A stretch of DNA of 64,000 nucleotides from an uncultured Dysgonomonas sp. (GCF_900079725.1 NZ_LT599032.1:3964054-4028053); one strand, 5' to 3'. Shown: positions 19,345 through 28,524, counted from the stretch's first letter. The notes: generated by a model not told the origin, from the sequence alone. Made by a program: numbers and translations.

Positions 19345-20454
19345 ATGGGAACAATTAAGCGACTGGTTATTATGTGTGTGGCATTTATTGGATTCTTCAT
19401 TAGCATTGATGGAAAAAACAATCATGTTGACGGTGTAAAAGAGATAAAAGAAGTATTCGAAAATGTATATATGGTGGGCGACGCTTCCCCTGCCGGTTGG
19501 GATATAACAAACCCTTATCCAATGAGGAAAAGCAGCAGTGATCCGCATGTCTTTACTTATTCAGGTTTTCTGAATGCCGGTGAACTGAAGCTACCCCTCG
19601 AAAGTGGTACAGGTAATTGGGATTGTAATTATCTGATGCCTGTTCAGAATGGAGCCGGAATCAATAGTAAACATGTAATGTTCGTTTCGAAGGGGAATCC
19701 CGACAATAAGTGGGTCATTTCGAAAGCAGGTATCTATAGTGTAACCTTGAATACAGATAAGATGGAGATCAAATTTGAGAGAGGCGATCTTATTTGCGAC
19801 AATATTTACATGATAGGCGATGCTACAGCTGCTGCATGGGATATTTCCAAACCTATGGCGATGAGGAAGAATCCCGCCAATCCGTATGAGTTTGTTTTTG
19901 CGGGACAATTGAATGCCGGCGAATTAAAACTGCCACTGGCTAAGGGAAACTGGGATTGCGATTATCTGATGCCAACAGAAAACGGAGCTGGTATGAAGAA
20001 AAAAGATTTAATGTATGTGTCTCAGGGTAAGATTGACAATAAGTGGATTTTGACCGAAAGCGGAGGTTATAGGATAACAGTAGACACAAAGAAAATGTCG
20101 GTAAAATTCGAAAGGGACGATTTTCCTTACGATGGAGTGTATATGATAGGAAGCGCGAGTCCTGCCGAATGGAACATTTCCAGCCCGACACCCATGGTTA
20201 AAGCTAAGACAGGTATTTATACTTACGAGGGGCATCTGAATGCCGGGGAGTTGAAATTCCCGTTAGAAACCGGGACTGCAAATTGGGATTGTGACTATCT
20301 GATGCCTATAGTAGGCGGAGCAGGTATTGAAGAAACAAGAATACAGTTGGTTGCAGGAGGAAACCCTGATAATAAATTTTGGATAAGGGAAGGCGGAGAT
20401 TATAAAGTTACTCTCGATACCAAGGCGATGTCTATCAAATTTGAAAAGAAATAA
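19345..20454 (+). CDS. Exported protein of three tandem SusF/SusE-type modules
   Basis: 369 residues made almost wholly of three repeats of about 106 residues (40-147, 152-257, 263-368). Each opens with YM(V/I)G-A-PAxW, has a LNAGELK(L/F)PLE turn and WDC(D/N)YLMP, and closes with a strand like KMEIKFER. The N-terminus is hydrophobic (LVIMCVAFIGFFISI) but has no normal lipobox, unlike its two neighbours, so it is probably a type I exported protein or anchored by an uncleaved helix. It lacks the SusE Ig-like domain. Likely a glycan-binding partner of the same system, perhaps secreted or periplasmic. Binding specificity unknown. Confidence 0.82.
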   Translation: MGTIKRLVIMCVAFIGFFISIDGKNNHVDGVKEIKEVFENVYMVGDASPAGWDITNPYPMRKSSSDPHVFTYSGFLNAGELKLPLESGTGNWDCNYLMPVQNGAGINSKHVMFVSKGNPDNKWVISKAGIYSVTLNTDKMEIKFERGDLICDNIYMIGDATAAAWDISKPMAMRKNPANPYEFVFAGQLNAGELKLPLAKGNWDCDYLMPTENGAGMKKKDLMYVSQGKIDNKWILTESGGYRITVDTKKMSVKFERDDFPYDGVYMIGSASPAEWNISSPTPMVKAKTGIYTYEGHLNAGELKFPLETGTANWDCDYLMPIVGGAGIEETRIQLVAGGNPDNKFWIREGGDYKVTLDTKAMSIKFEKK

Positions 20455-20469
20455 TTAAATAAAAGTATT

Positions 20470-21198
20470 ATGAGAAATTTAGCACTATTAGTTATAGGAA
20501 CTCTGTTCAGTATTAATTTGCTAGCTCAAATGAGTCCTGAACAAACAGAATGGTATACTCCGCAACCTCCGAAAGTAATTCCGGGAGCAGATAAGAATCA
20601 GCCGCCTTCCGATGCCGTTATTCTCTTCGATGGCACGGATCTTTCAATGTGGCAGGCCGAAAAAGGTGGAGCTGCTAAATGGAAAGTTCAGAATGGGGAA
20701 ATGATCGTTGCTCCCGGTACCGGCTCTATAACAACAAAGAAATATTTTGGCGACTGCCAGCTGCATGTGGAGTTCAAGTCTCCTGCTCCGCAGCATTATA
20801 ATGGACAAGATAGGGGGAATAGCGGTATTATTATCCAGACACGCTACGAAGTGCAGGTTCTCGATATCGACAATAATGAGACCTATGTTAACGGCATGAC
20901 TGGCAGTATCTACAAGCAGCAGGCTCCGTTAGCCAATGCCTATACCAAAAATGGAGAATGGCAGGTGTATGATATCTATTGGAAAGCACCGAAGTTCGGG
21001 ACAGGCGGGAAATTAGAGTCGCCTGCTATGATTACTGTTGTACTGAATGGCATAATGGTGCAGAATAACTATATACTGAAAGGAAATACACCATATATCG
21101 GATTCCCTGATTATAATGCTCATGGCCGTCTGCCTCTGATGTTGCAGGATCATGGAACTGAAGTAGCATTCCGCAATATCTGGATCAGGGATTTATAA
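20470..21198 (+). CDS. DUF1080-family (3-keto-disaccharide hydrolase) exported protein
   Basis: 242 residues with a type I signal peptide (1-19, ending NLLAQ). The DUF1080 domain spans about 55-242, beginning AVILFDGTDLSMWQ, then WKVQNGEMIVAPGTGSI, GNSGIIIQTRYEVQVLD and the last strand VAFRNIWIRDL. The family has a concanavalin-like fold and includes enzymes that cleave glycosides already oxidised at C3. A Gfo/Idh/MocA oxidoreductase gene follows after 17 nt, the usual partner for the oxidation step, so the pair may perform periplasmic oxidation-assisted glycoside cleavage. The substrate is not determined. Confidence 0.85.
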   Translation: MRNLALLVIGTLFSINLLAQMSPEQTEWYTPQPPKVIPGADKNQPPSDAVILFDGTDLSMWQAEKGGAAKWKVQNGEMIVAPGTGSITTKKYFGDCQLHVEFKSPAPQHYNGQDRGNSGIIIQTRYEVQVLDIDNNETYVNGMTGSIYKQQAPLANAYTKNGEWQVYDIYWKAPKFGTGGKLESPAMITVVLNGIMVQNNYILKGNTPYIGFPDYNAHGRLPLMLQDHGTEVAFRNIWIRDL

Positions 21199-21215
21199 CC
21201 AAATATGTTGACATT

Positions 21216-22523
21216 ATGAGTATTTCAAGACGATCGTTTCTCAAAACAGGTTCTATATTGGCTGCAGGTGCAATGATGCCATCCTTGGGACGGAGTAATT
21301 CACTCTTTAATAGTTCAGCAAATGATACGGTAAATGTAGCTCTTATAGGCTGCAAGAATATGGGGTGGGCCAATTTGTCGGACTTCTTGTTGCATAAAAA
21401 TGTGCGGTGCTTAGCTCTGTGTGATGTAGATCAAAACATATTGGCGACCTGTTCCTCTCAGCTGGAAAGTAGTTTCGGGCAGAAAGCCGAACTATATAGC
21501 GACTATAGAAAAGTGCTCGGGCGTAAGGATATACACGCCGTTATTATCGGTACACCCGATCATTGGCACTGTTTGCAATTTGTAGATGCATGTGCTGCGG
21601 GAAAAGACGTATATGTAGAAAAACCGATAGCCAATAGTATCGCCGAGTGTGATGCAATGGTCAAGGCGGCAAAGAAATACAATACGGTAGTGCAGGTGGG
21701 GCAGCAGCAGCGTAGCAGCAAGCATTGGCAGCAAATGATAGAATATATACGTGCAGGGCGTTTGGGGAAAATAGGACAGGTAAAAGTATGGGGCAACTTT
21801 AATTATGCAGCTCTTCCCTCTCCTGTGACCGATAGTGCAATACCTGAGGGTGTTGATTTCGAAAGATGGTTGGGACCGATGCCTCTGTTACCTTTCAATC
21901 AGCAACGTTTTCATGGGACGTGGCGTATGTTCTGGAATTACGGTGGCGGCCTGATGACTGACTGGGGGGTGCACTTGCTGGATATGGGATTATGGGGTAT
22001 GGATGTGAAAACGATGCCTGAATATACGATTGCATCGGGTGGTAAATTCTATTTTCCGGAAGGAGCACATCAGACGTTCGATTCTATGGAGGTTACGTAT
22101 GGCTTCAAAGACTTCATCATGACGTGGTCTAACAGTGCTGGCGTAGAAAGTGGCCCATATGGAAAAAACTATGGAGTATTGTTTAAGGGTACAAATGGCA
22201 CTTTAGTAGCCAATCGTGACGACTGGGAGGTATTTCCCGAAGGGAATAAGATTGGTAAGACCAGCATGAAAGCCGATTATCGGGATCATAAAGATCATAT
22301 AACCAACTTCCTGGAATGCATGAAGACCCGAAATATGCAGACAGCATGTACTATAGAGAATGGAAGCCTGTGTGCTAAATATGCTCAATTGGGTAATATC
22401 TCGGCACGTATGGGAGGTGCAAGGCTTATCTATGACGATTATAGCAGGACATTTAATAATCCGGATGCGGACAAGTATCTGAAACCGGATTATCGCAGCC
22501 CTTGGGTATTTCCTGAACTATAG
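21216..22523 (+). CDS. Tat-exported Gfo/Idh/MocA-family oxidoreductase
   Basis: 435 residues. A twin-arginine signal (SRRSFLKTGSILAAGA at 4-19) marks export with bound cofactor. The Rossmann NAD(P)-binding domain starts VNVALIGCKNMGW. TPDHWHCLQFVDACAAGK and VEKPIA (EKP at 135-137) are the family's cofactor/catalytic signature, and DWGVHLLDMGLWGM follows in the C-terminal domain. These enzymes oxidise or reduce sugar carbons. Next to a DUF1080 hydrolase it most likely makes or uses 3-keto sugars in the periplasm. Seventeen nt separate it from that gene, and a hairpin-bearing 95-nt gap follows. Confidence 0.9.
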   Translation: MSISRRSFLKTGSILAAGAMMPSLGRSNSLFNSSANDTVNVALIGCKNMGWANLSDFLLHKNVRCLALCDVDQNILATCSSQLESSFGQKAELYSDYRKVLGRKDIHAVIIGTPDHWHCLQFVDACAAGKDVYVEKPIANSIAECDAMVKAAKKYNTVVQVGQQQRSSKHWQQMIEYIRAGRLGKIGQVKVWGNFNYAALPSPVTDSAIPEGVDFERWLGPMPLLPFNQQRFHGTWRMFWNYGGGLMTDWGVHLLDMGLWGMDVKTMPEYTIASGGKFYFPEGAHQTFDSMEVTYGFKDFIMTWSNSAGVESGPYGKNYGVLFKGTNGTLVANRDDWEVFPEGNKIGKTSMKADYRDHKDHITNFLECMKTRNMQTACTIENGSLCAKYAQLGNISARMGGARLIYDDYSRTFNNPDADKYLKPDYRSPWVFPEL

Positions 22524-22536
22524 TATTTTTTAGAAG

Positions 22537-22590
22537 AGGATGCATCGATCATTTTTCTAAGTAGTACACCTTCGGTGCATCCTTTTGTTT
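22537..22590 (+). terminator. Intra-operon hairpin, possible partial terminator
   Basis: AGGATGCA (22537-22544) pairs with TGCATCCT (22576-22583), then TTTGTTT follows. An inner CACCTTCGGTG can form a smaller stem. It lies 14 nt after the oxidoreductase stop and 29 nt before the GH78 start, so it could lower expression of the distal genes. Confidence 0.5.
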
Positions 22591-22618
22591 ATTATTCATA
22601 TTTAATGAAAATGAAATA

Positions 22619-24253
22619 ATGATAAATAGAACATCAATATTCTTACTACTGTTAATATTCTCTCATACATTTTCGTATGGTCAGGATATTTATGGCGCTA
22701 AAAGAAAATCATGGCTGGAAAAAGCCGAAGCGAATAAGCCGGTATTGATTGTAACGGAAAAGAAACCCCTGCAACAAGTAGAAATGGTGAAAGATCCGGA
22801 CGCTTTTCAGGGATGGAAAGCAATGAGGATCGGGGCTATAGAAGACTTGTATAAAGAATCTTTTAAATCGAAGGTGATTGTAGACTTCGGAGAACATATT
22901 ACCGGTTCGTTCAGTTTCTCGGTTGGTATACTGGCCAATACGCCCGATGCTCCTTTACGATTTAAACTGACATTCGGAGAAGTTCCGTCGGAGGTGGTAA
23001 CTCCTTTCGACCCATTTCCTGCAGGAAGTCTCAGCCGGGCATGGCTACAGGATGAGGTTATGACAGTGATGACTTTTCCGGCTGTTGTTACCATTCCGCG
23101 CAGGGTATCGTTCCGTTATGTGAAGATAGAATTACTAGCCAACTCGTCTTACGATTTCAATATCTCAGGTATGAGTTGTAAAGCTGTAACTTCTGCCTCT
23201 TCTACACCCGAACCGTTGCTGAATACTACCCCTCAGATATTCAAAGATATAGACAGAGTAGGGTTGCATACACTCAAAGAATGTATGCAGACTGTATATG
23301 AGGATGGTCCGAAAAGAGATCAGCGATTGTGGCTTGGCGATTTGTACCTTGAGGCATTGGCCAACTATGAATCGTTCAGGCAAAATAATCTTACTAAACG
23401 ATGCCTGTATCTGCTTGCAGCTTTGAGCCAGCCTGAGGGTTGGTTACACGGGACAGTATTTGAAGTGCCGGAACCACATCCACAGTCGGGACAAAAATTG
23501 TTGGATTATTCGTTCCTTTTTACAGTCTCGCTTAAAGATTATCTGAAAGCGACGAATGATCGGGAAACTGTGGATGATCTGTGGCCTGTAGCCAAAAAGC
23601 AGGTTGACATTGTGAAAAACTATTTACAGGACAATGGCTTGATGGACTTTAAGCGGGCAAACCGGGAATGGTGGATTTTCTTCGACTGGAAAGATAATTT
23701 TCACAGAGAGGTTTCTTTACAGGGGATTTCCATTTTTGCCCTTCGTGAGACTTATGAGCTTGCTAAGCAGTTGAACCGGGAAAGCGAAGTGGCTGAACTT
23801 CCTGCATTGATAAAGAAAATGACAAAAGCTGCCCAAAAGAATTATTATAATCCGAAGAGCGGGTTTTATACAGGTTTGCTAAACGATCAGATATCTTATG
23901 CTTCGCAGGTATGGATGGTATTGGGCGGCGTGCCAACAAAAGCACAGGCTCAACGCGCACTAAATGCTTTGCCTGTAACAGAAAATGTTTGTTATCCGGG
24001 TGGGCCATATATGTATCATTATTATGTCCAGGCATTGATAGACAGTGACCTGCCTGATGAAGCACGCAAGGTAGTTGAAAATTATTGGGGAGGTATGTTG
24101 AAAAAAGGTGCAGATACATTCTGGGAGGTATATGATCCTCAAGATGAATTCAGGTCACCCTACAATTTCTATCCAATGAATAGCTATTGCCATGCGTGGA
24201 GCTGTACCCCGGTCTATTTTATACGAAAATATCCAGAGATATTTCAGAAGTAA
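22619..24253 (+). CDS. GH78-type alpha-L-rhamnosidase-like glycoside hydrolase
   Basis: 544 residues. Signal peptide 1-21 (ending FSYGQ). A beta domain (about 45-195) precedes an (alpha/alpha)6 catalytic domain. The GH78 signature appears as EDGPKRDQRLWLGD at 228-241; Asp229, Asp234 and Asp241 fall at the spacing of the catalytic acids of this family. WWIFFDW (351-357) and DTFWEVYDP (Glu503) match the other conserved site segments. Such enzymes release terminal L-rhamnose or related sugars. The protein is shorter than many GH78 enzymes, which carry extra N-terminal beta domains. No rhamnose isomerase or kinase is visible nearby, so the true sugar might differ. Confidence 0.8.
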   Translation: MINRTSIFLLLLIFSHTFSYGQDIYGAKRKSWLEKAEANKPVLIVTEKKPLQQVEMVKDPDAFQGWKAMRIGAIEDLYKESFKSKVIVDFGEHITGSFSFSVGILANTPDAPLRFKLTFGEVPSEVVTPFDPFPAGSLSRAWLQDEVMTVMTFPAVVTIPRRVSFRYVKIELLANSSYDFNISGMSCKAVTSASSTPEPLLNTTPQIFKDIDRVGLHTLKECMQTVYEDGPKRDQRLWLGDLYLEALANYESFRQNNLTKRCLYLLAALSQPEGWLHGTVFEVPEPHPQSGQKLLDYSFLFTVSLKDYLKATNDRETVDDLWPVAKKQVDIVKNYLQDNGLMDFKRANREWWIFFDWKDNFHREVSLQGISIFALRETYELAKQLNRESEVAELPALIKKMTKAAQKNYYNPKSGFYTGLLNDQISYASQVWMVLGGVPTKAQAQRALNALPVTENVCYPGGPYMYHYYVQALIDSDLPDEARKVVENYWGGMLKKGADTFWEVYDPQDEFRSPYNFYPMNSYCHAWSCTPVYFIRKYPEIFQK

Positions 24254-24304
24254 GATAGGTCAAAAAACAAAAACAATATTCGGTAATCTTTTAATATAAT
24301 GTAG

Positions 24305-25225
24305 ATGGACTCAAAAAAAATAGTAGTGTTAGGAAGTTGTAACACAGATATGGTCGTGAAATCGGATCGCTTGCCTGTTCCCGGAGAAACCATATTGGGT
24401 GGCACCTTCTTTATGAACCCCGGCGGAAAAGGAGCAAATCAGGCTATTGCCGCAGCACGTCTGGGAGGAAATGTGACTTTTATAGCAAAGACGGGTAACG
24501 ATCTCTTCGGACGCCAATCGGTGAAGCAATACGAGGAGGAAGGACTCGATACCAGTTACATTCTTTCAGATCCCAACTTTCCGTCCGGCGTAGCTCTTAT
24601 ATCAGTAGACAGAAATGGTGAGAATTGCATAGTTGTGGCTTCGGGAGCAAATATGACTTTGTGTTCCGAGGATATAAACAATGCAGAGTCGGCTATAGGT
24701 TCAGCCGATATCTTATTGATGCAACTGGAAATACCAATAGAAACTGTAGAATATGTAGCAGAAATAGCTTCTGCCAAAGGTATTCGGGTTATTCTGAATC
24801 CTGCTCCGGCGCAGTCTTTGTCTAATTCTTTACTCAAGAATCTGTATATGCTTATTCCTAACAAGTCGGAGGCGGAGATACTATCGGGTATCAAAGTCGC
24901 GGATTGGGACAGTGCCCGCAAAGCTGCTCAGATAATAAGTGCTAAAGGAGTGGATAAGGTGGTGATTACACTTGGCTCGCAGGGAGCCTTACTTAAAGAT
25001 GGCGATACTTTTCACGAAATACCTGCTCAGAAAGTTGATGCCGTGGATACGACTGCTGCGGGCGATACTTTCTGTGGTGCGATAACGGTAGCTATATCGG
25101 AAGGAGCCAAGCTTGTAGATGCCGTAAAGTTCGCATCGGAATGCGCCGCTATAACTGTGACAAAGATGGGCGCACAATCGTCCATACCTTTCAGAAAAGA
25201 AGTGGAATTCAAATCTAAAAATTAA
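24305..25225 (+). CDS. rbsK: Ribokinase
   Basis: 306 residues, the usual ribokinase length, cytoplasmic. The PfkB signature 1 segment MNPGGKGANQAIAAARLGG is near 37-55, and signature 2 DTTAAGDTFCGAI (248-260) carries the catalytic base Asp254 and the anion-hole Gly-Ala. It phosphorylates D-ribose at O5 with ATP. The gene is followed after 6 nt by a sugar permease and then a nucleoside hydrolase, the layout expected of ribose scavenging from nucleosides in Bacteroides. Start at the ATG in GTAGATGG; 51 nt separate it from the GH78 gene. Confidence 0.92.
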   Translation: MDSKKIVVLGSCNTDMVVKSDRLPVPGETILGGTFFMNPGGKGANQAIAAARLGGNVTFIAKTGNDLFGRQSVKQYEEEGLDTSYILSDPNFPSGVALISVDRNGENCIVVASGANMTLCSEDINNAESAIGSADILLMQLEIPIETVEYVAEIASAKGIRVILNPAPAQSLSNSLLKNLYMLIPNKSEAEILSGIKVADWDSARKAAQIISAKGVDKVVITLGSQGALLKDGDTFHEIPAQKVDAVDTTAAGDTFCGAITVAISEGAKLVDAVKFASECAAITVTKMGAQSSIPFRKEVEFKSKN

Positions 25226-25231
25226 AGTGAT

Positions 25232-26242
25232 ATGTTTATCGTAGATAGTTATTCTCTAGCAGTATTGTTCTGCTTTGTTACCATGCTCTGCTGGGGTTCG
25301 TGGGGTAATACCCAGAAGCTGGCAGGAAAGACATGGCGGTACGAATTGTTTTATTGGGATTATGCCATCGGTATGCTGATATTTGCGGTTGTCATGGCAT
25401 TTACTTTGGGCAGCTTCGGCGACTCGGGACGAAGTTTTATAGACGACCTAAACCAGGCTGACACATCATTTCTGGTAAGTGCATTGATCGGTGGTGTTAT
25501 TTTCAACGCATCTAACATCCTGTTAGCTGCGTCTACTTCCATTGCAGGATTGTCTGTTGCTTTCCCTCTGGGTGTGGGTTTGGCTTTAGTTCTGGGGGTG
25601 TTTATCAATTACTTCAGCACACCTAAAGGCGATCCTGTAACACTGTTCTTAGGGGTATTTCTTATCGTTATTGCTATTATCCTTAACGGAATAGCAGCCA
25701 GCAAGAAAACAGCAGGTAAGAAAACCGATAAGGATGCCAGGAAAGGAATCCTGTTAGCTGCACTGGCCGGAATCCTGATGTCGTTCTTTTATCGCTTTGT
25801 GGCAGCGGCAATGGATTTGGATAACTTTGACCAACCTACCGCTGGTATGATAACTCCTTATACAGCCTTCTTTATATTTGCACTAGGTGTACTTCTTAGC
25901 AATTTTGTATTTAATACGATTGTGATGAAGAAGCCGTTTGTAGGTTCTCCCGTTACTTATAAAGAGTATTTTTCCGGTTCATTCGGTACGCATATGGTTG
26001 GTATTCTGGGTGGCTGTATTTGGGCTTTAGGTACATTGTTCAGTTACATTGCAGCAGGAAAAGCCGGGGCTGCGATTTCGTATGCTCTGGGACAGGGTGC
26101 GCCTATGATTGCGGCAATATGGGGTATATTTATATGGAAAGAGTTTAAAGGTACGTCCAAAACTGTAAATACACTATTGACCCTGATGTTTATTCTCTTT
26201 ATCTGTGGTTTGGGATTGATTATCCTAGCCGGACGTTCGTAA
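25232..26242 (+). CDS. GRP-type (glucose/ribose porter) inner-membrane sugar permease
   Basis: 336 residues with about ten transmembrane segments (for example LAVLFCFVTMLCWGSWGNT near the start, then LSVAFPLGVGLALVLGVFI and IISYALGQGAP-type motifs late). The WGSWGNTQK start and the AAGKAGAAISYALGQGAPMI segment suggest the drug/metabolite-transporter superfamily branch of ribose, glucose or rhamnose permeases. Linked to ribokinase (6 nt) and nucleoside hydrolase, so D-ribose is the best-supported substrate, by context only. Rhamnose is an alternative given the GH78 gene. Confidence 0.82.
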   Translation: MFIVDSYSLAVLFCFVTMLCWGSWGNTQKLAGKTWRYELFYWDYAIGMLIFAVVMAFTLGSFGDSGRSFIDDLNQADTSFLVSALIGGVIFNASNILLAASTSIAGLSVAFPLGVGLALVLGVFINYFSTPKGDPVTLFLGVFLIVIAIILNGIAASKKTAGKKTDKDARKGILLAALAGILMSFFYRFVAAAMDLDNFDQPTAGMITPYTAFFIFALGVLLSNFVFNTIVMKKPFVGSPVTYKEYFSGSFGTHMVGILGGCIWALGTLFSYIAAGKAGAAISYALGQGAPMIAAIWGIFIWKEFKGTSKTVNTLLTLMFILFICGLGLIILAGRS

Positions 26243-26279
26243 TTGTCTGAATATCTTATTGAAACTTAAAATATATATT

Positions 26280-27329
26280 ATGAAACAAACAATTCTATTC
26301 ACAGCTATTATAGCATTTATCGTGGTTGGCTGTTCTGGTAAGAAAGCTGAAACATCGCAACAATCGGCCAATACAGAACCTATCAATATTATATTTGATA
26401 CCGATATGGGTAACGATGTCGATGACGCTCTGGCATTAGATATGCTATATAAATACATAGAGGCGGGAAGAGTTAATCTACTGGCTATTCCTACAACCAA
26501 AGTTAGTCAGTATTGTGCTGAATATGTAGACGTAATGAATACATGGTATGGACATCCTGATATACCTGTTGGTACAGTTGTCAACGGAACCAGTATCGAT
26601 AACGAAGACAATTTTGTGCGGGCGGTATGTCAGATGCAAGAGAATGGTAAGCCTGTATTTGAACGGACTGTAAAGGACTATGATTCATATCCTAAATCTG
26701 TAGCATTGTACCGCAAAGTACTGGCTGCTCAGCCTGATGCTTCTGTATACGTTGTTTCTGTAGGCTTTTCTACCAACCTTGCACAACTGCTTGATAGCCC
26801 TGCTGACGAGTATTCTCCGCTGACAGGGAAAGAGTTGGTGAAGAAGAAAGTGGTTCTGCTTTCTGCTATGTTGGGACATTTCACGGATCAGAACTTTCAG
26901 GAATTCAATGTGAAATGTGATATTCCGGCTGTGCAAAGAGTGATGAAAGAATGGCCAACACCTATTGTTGCTTCTCCTTACGAACTGGGTGATGCCATCC
27001 TCTATCCATCAAAGAGTATAGAGACTGATTTCAACTGGGGGATGGTAAATCCGCTAGTGGAAGGTTATAAAGCATATCTGCCAATGCCATACGACAGGCA
27101 GACTTGGGATTTGACCTCCTTACTTTATGTTGTGGAAAAAGACAAAGGCTACTTCGGTTCATCGGGACCGGGCAAGATAGAGATAGATGATAATGCAATC
27201 TCACGTTTTGTTCCGGATGCTGAAGGTATGCATAGTTATTTGACTGTAACTACTGAACAGGCTGAAGTCGTAAAGAAATATTTCATAGAACTTATAACTC
27301 AGAAACCGGCTAAGTATAGGACTAAGTAG
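26280..27329 (+). CDS. Nucleoside hydrolase, lipoprotein
   Basis: 349 residues from the ATG at 26280. An in-frame TTG 21 nt upstream is unlikely because the ATG gives a proper lipoprotein signal (MKQTILFTAIIAFIVVGCSG, Cys18). The calcium/ribose-binding cluster DTDMGNDVDDA is at 40-50, the hallmark of inosine-uridine nucleoside hydrolases, which cut the N-glycosidic bond to free ribose and a base. Lipid anchoring puts the activity in the envelope, so ribose would be released before uptake by the permease encoded just upstream. Last gene of PUL 2, ahead of a strong palindrome. Confidence 0.9.
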   Translation: MKQTILFTAIIAFIVVGCSGKKAETSQQSANTEPINIIFDTDMGNDVDDALALDMLYKYIEAGRVNLLAIPTTKVSQYCAEYVDVMNTWYGHPDIPVGTVVNGTSIDNEDNFVRAVCQMQENGKPVFERTVKDYDSYPKSVALYRKVLAAQPDASVYVVSVGFSTNLAQLLDSPADEYSPLTGKELVKKKVVLLSAMLGHFTDQNFQEFNVKCDIPAVQRVMKEWPTPIVASPYELGDAILYPSKSIETDFNWGMVNPLVEGYKAYLPMPYDRQTWDLTSLLYVVEKDKGYFGSSGPGKIEIDDNAISRFVPDAEGMHSYLTVTTEQAEVVKKYFIELITQKPAKYRTK

Positions 27330-27360
27330 TGAATCAAAGATGCGAAAGTATCTGTGTAAG

Positions 27361-27388
27361 ATGAAACTGCCCGGCCGGGCAGTTTCAT
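27361..27388 (+). terminator. 28-nt perfect palindrome between convergent genes
   Basis: Bases 27361-27388 are a perfect palindrome with 14-nt arms (ATGAAACTGCCCGG and its complement), followed by GTTTCATCTTTT. It lies between the convergent nucleoside hydrolase and oxidoreductase genes and is best read as a transcription end signal, possibly working in both directions. Confidence 0.8.
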
Positions 27389-27456
27389 GTTTCATCTTTT
27401 CAGAAGTGTAACTACTCATTAAATAACTTCTACTTGTTTGCAATAGATGAAGAATA

Positions 27457-28467
27457 TCAGTCTTTTAGATTTTTCAGGATGCGTTCCGCATCAAGTTTCC
27501 CTTTTTCCAAAATGCTTTCCATCAGTACCGGAGATCCGTTCTGCCGTTTACTTTCGTTCGATGCTTCCATGAATGTAAATATCTCGATCGTTTCTTCAGG
27601 GTCGATAGGTACTTCTTTTGTCTTAAAGAATTGCAGGATCTGATCTAGTAAAACCCCATAACCTTTATAGCCATCGGCCTGTACTACTTTTGAACTACAG
27701 AAAGCCGTACCTCCGAAGTAATTATGACCTGTGCGGATACTGCGGAATGTTCCTATCCTGCCGTCTGCCCATACACCTGTAACTACACTGAAATCCTTTG
27801 TAGATAAACGGCTGACCTCTGTGCATCCGGTTCCCATAACGGTGTACAACGTTTCCACGCCGTGGATGCCGTACCACGTGAAATCGGCATGGCTGGGTTC
27901 GTATGCATCGGGAGAATAGCAGTCCGCTCCAATTACTTTTCCGTGATTGCCTTTGCGTATTTCCTGATTTACGGGAGAATAGCGGAGGGCGGAAGAAGAA
28001 AATACAGGTACATTATATTTTTTTGCCAATTTGAATATTGCAATCGCTTCAGCCAGATTAGCGGCTACCGGCTTATCTATAAACACAGGCTTACCGGCTT
28101 TGAATACTTCAAGGGCCTGCTCCAGATGCAAATTACCATCATTGGTTTCGAGGAGTACACAGTCTACTTGTTTGAGCATTTCGGCAATCGAAGACGTTAT
28201 CTTTACTCCATGATTCTCGGCCTCTTCAATATATCCGGGTATGCGTTTTGCACTGCTCTCTATCGTTTTCGATCCGTAAGGATAAGCTGCTACAATCTTG
28301 AATCCTCTGTACTGTTCAGGGGCATTTTTATCATTCAACAGTTTGATAAATGCCGGAGAGTGTGATGTATCCAGTCCTATAATTCCGAGTTTTATTACAT
28401 CTTGGGAATACAATCCTGCTGATATAAACAGAAAGATGATTGATATTACTATAATTCTTGATTTCAT
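27457..28467 (-). CDS. Exported Gfo/Idh/MocA-family oxidoreductase
   Basis: 336 residues with a type I signal peptide (1-21, ending AGLYSQ), not a twin-arginine signal. The Rossmann domain starts VIKLGIIGLDTSHSPAFIKL; the family's EKP motif appears as IDKPVAANLAEA (near 135). It is shorter than the other oxidoreductases here, with a reduced C-terminal domain. Export without a Tat signal suggests that the nicotinamide cofactor would have to be acquired outside the cytoplasm, or that the protein works differently. It lies 57 nt downstream of nagB on the same strand and may share its transcript. Substrate unknown. Confidence 0.85.
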   Translation of the reverse strand: MKSRIIVISIIFLFISAGLYSQDVIKLGIIGLDTSHSPAFIKLLNDKNAPEQYRGFKIVAAYPYGSKTIESSAKRIPGYIEEAENHGVKITSSIAEMLKQVDCVLLETNDGNLHLEQALEVFKAGKPVFIDKPVAANLAEAIAIFKLAKKYNVPVFSSSALRYSPVNQEIRKGNHGKVIGADCYSPDAYEPSHADFTWYGIHGVETLYTVMGTGCTEVSRLSTKDFSVVTGVWADGRIGTFRSIRTGHNYFGGTAFCSSKVVQADGYKGYGVLLDQILQFFKTKEVPIDPEETIEIFTFMEASNESKRQNGSPVLMESILEKGKLDAERILKNLKD

Positions 28468-28524
28468 ATAGCGGTAATTATTATAAGGTTAAGGTCTGAG
28501 ACCCATTTATTATTTTGGCTATCC

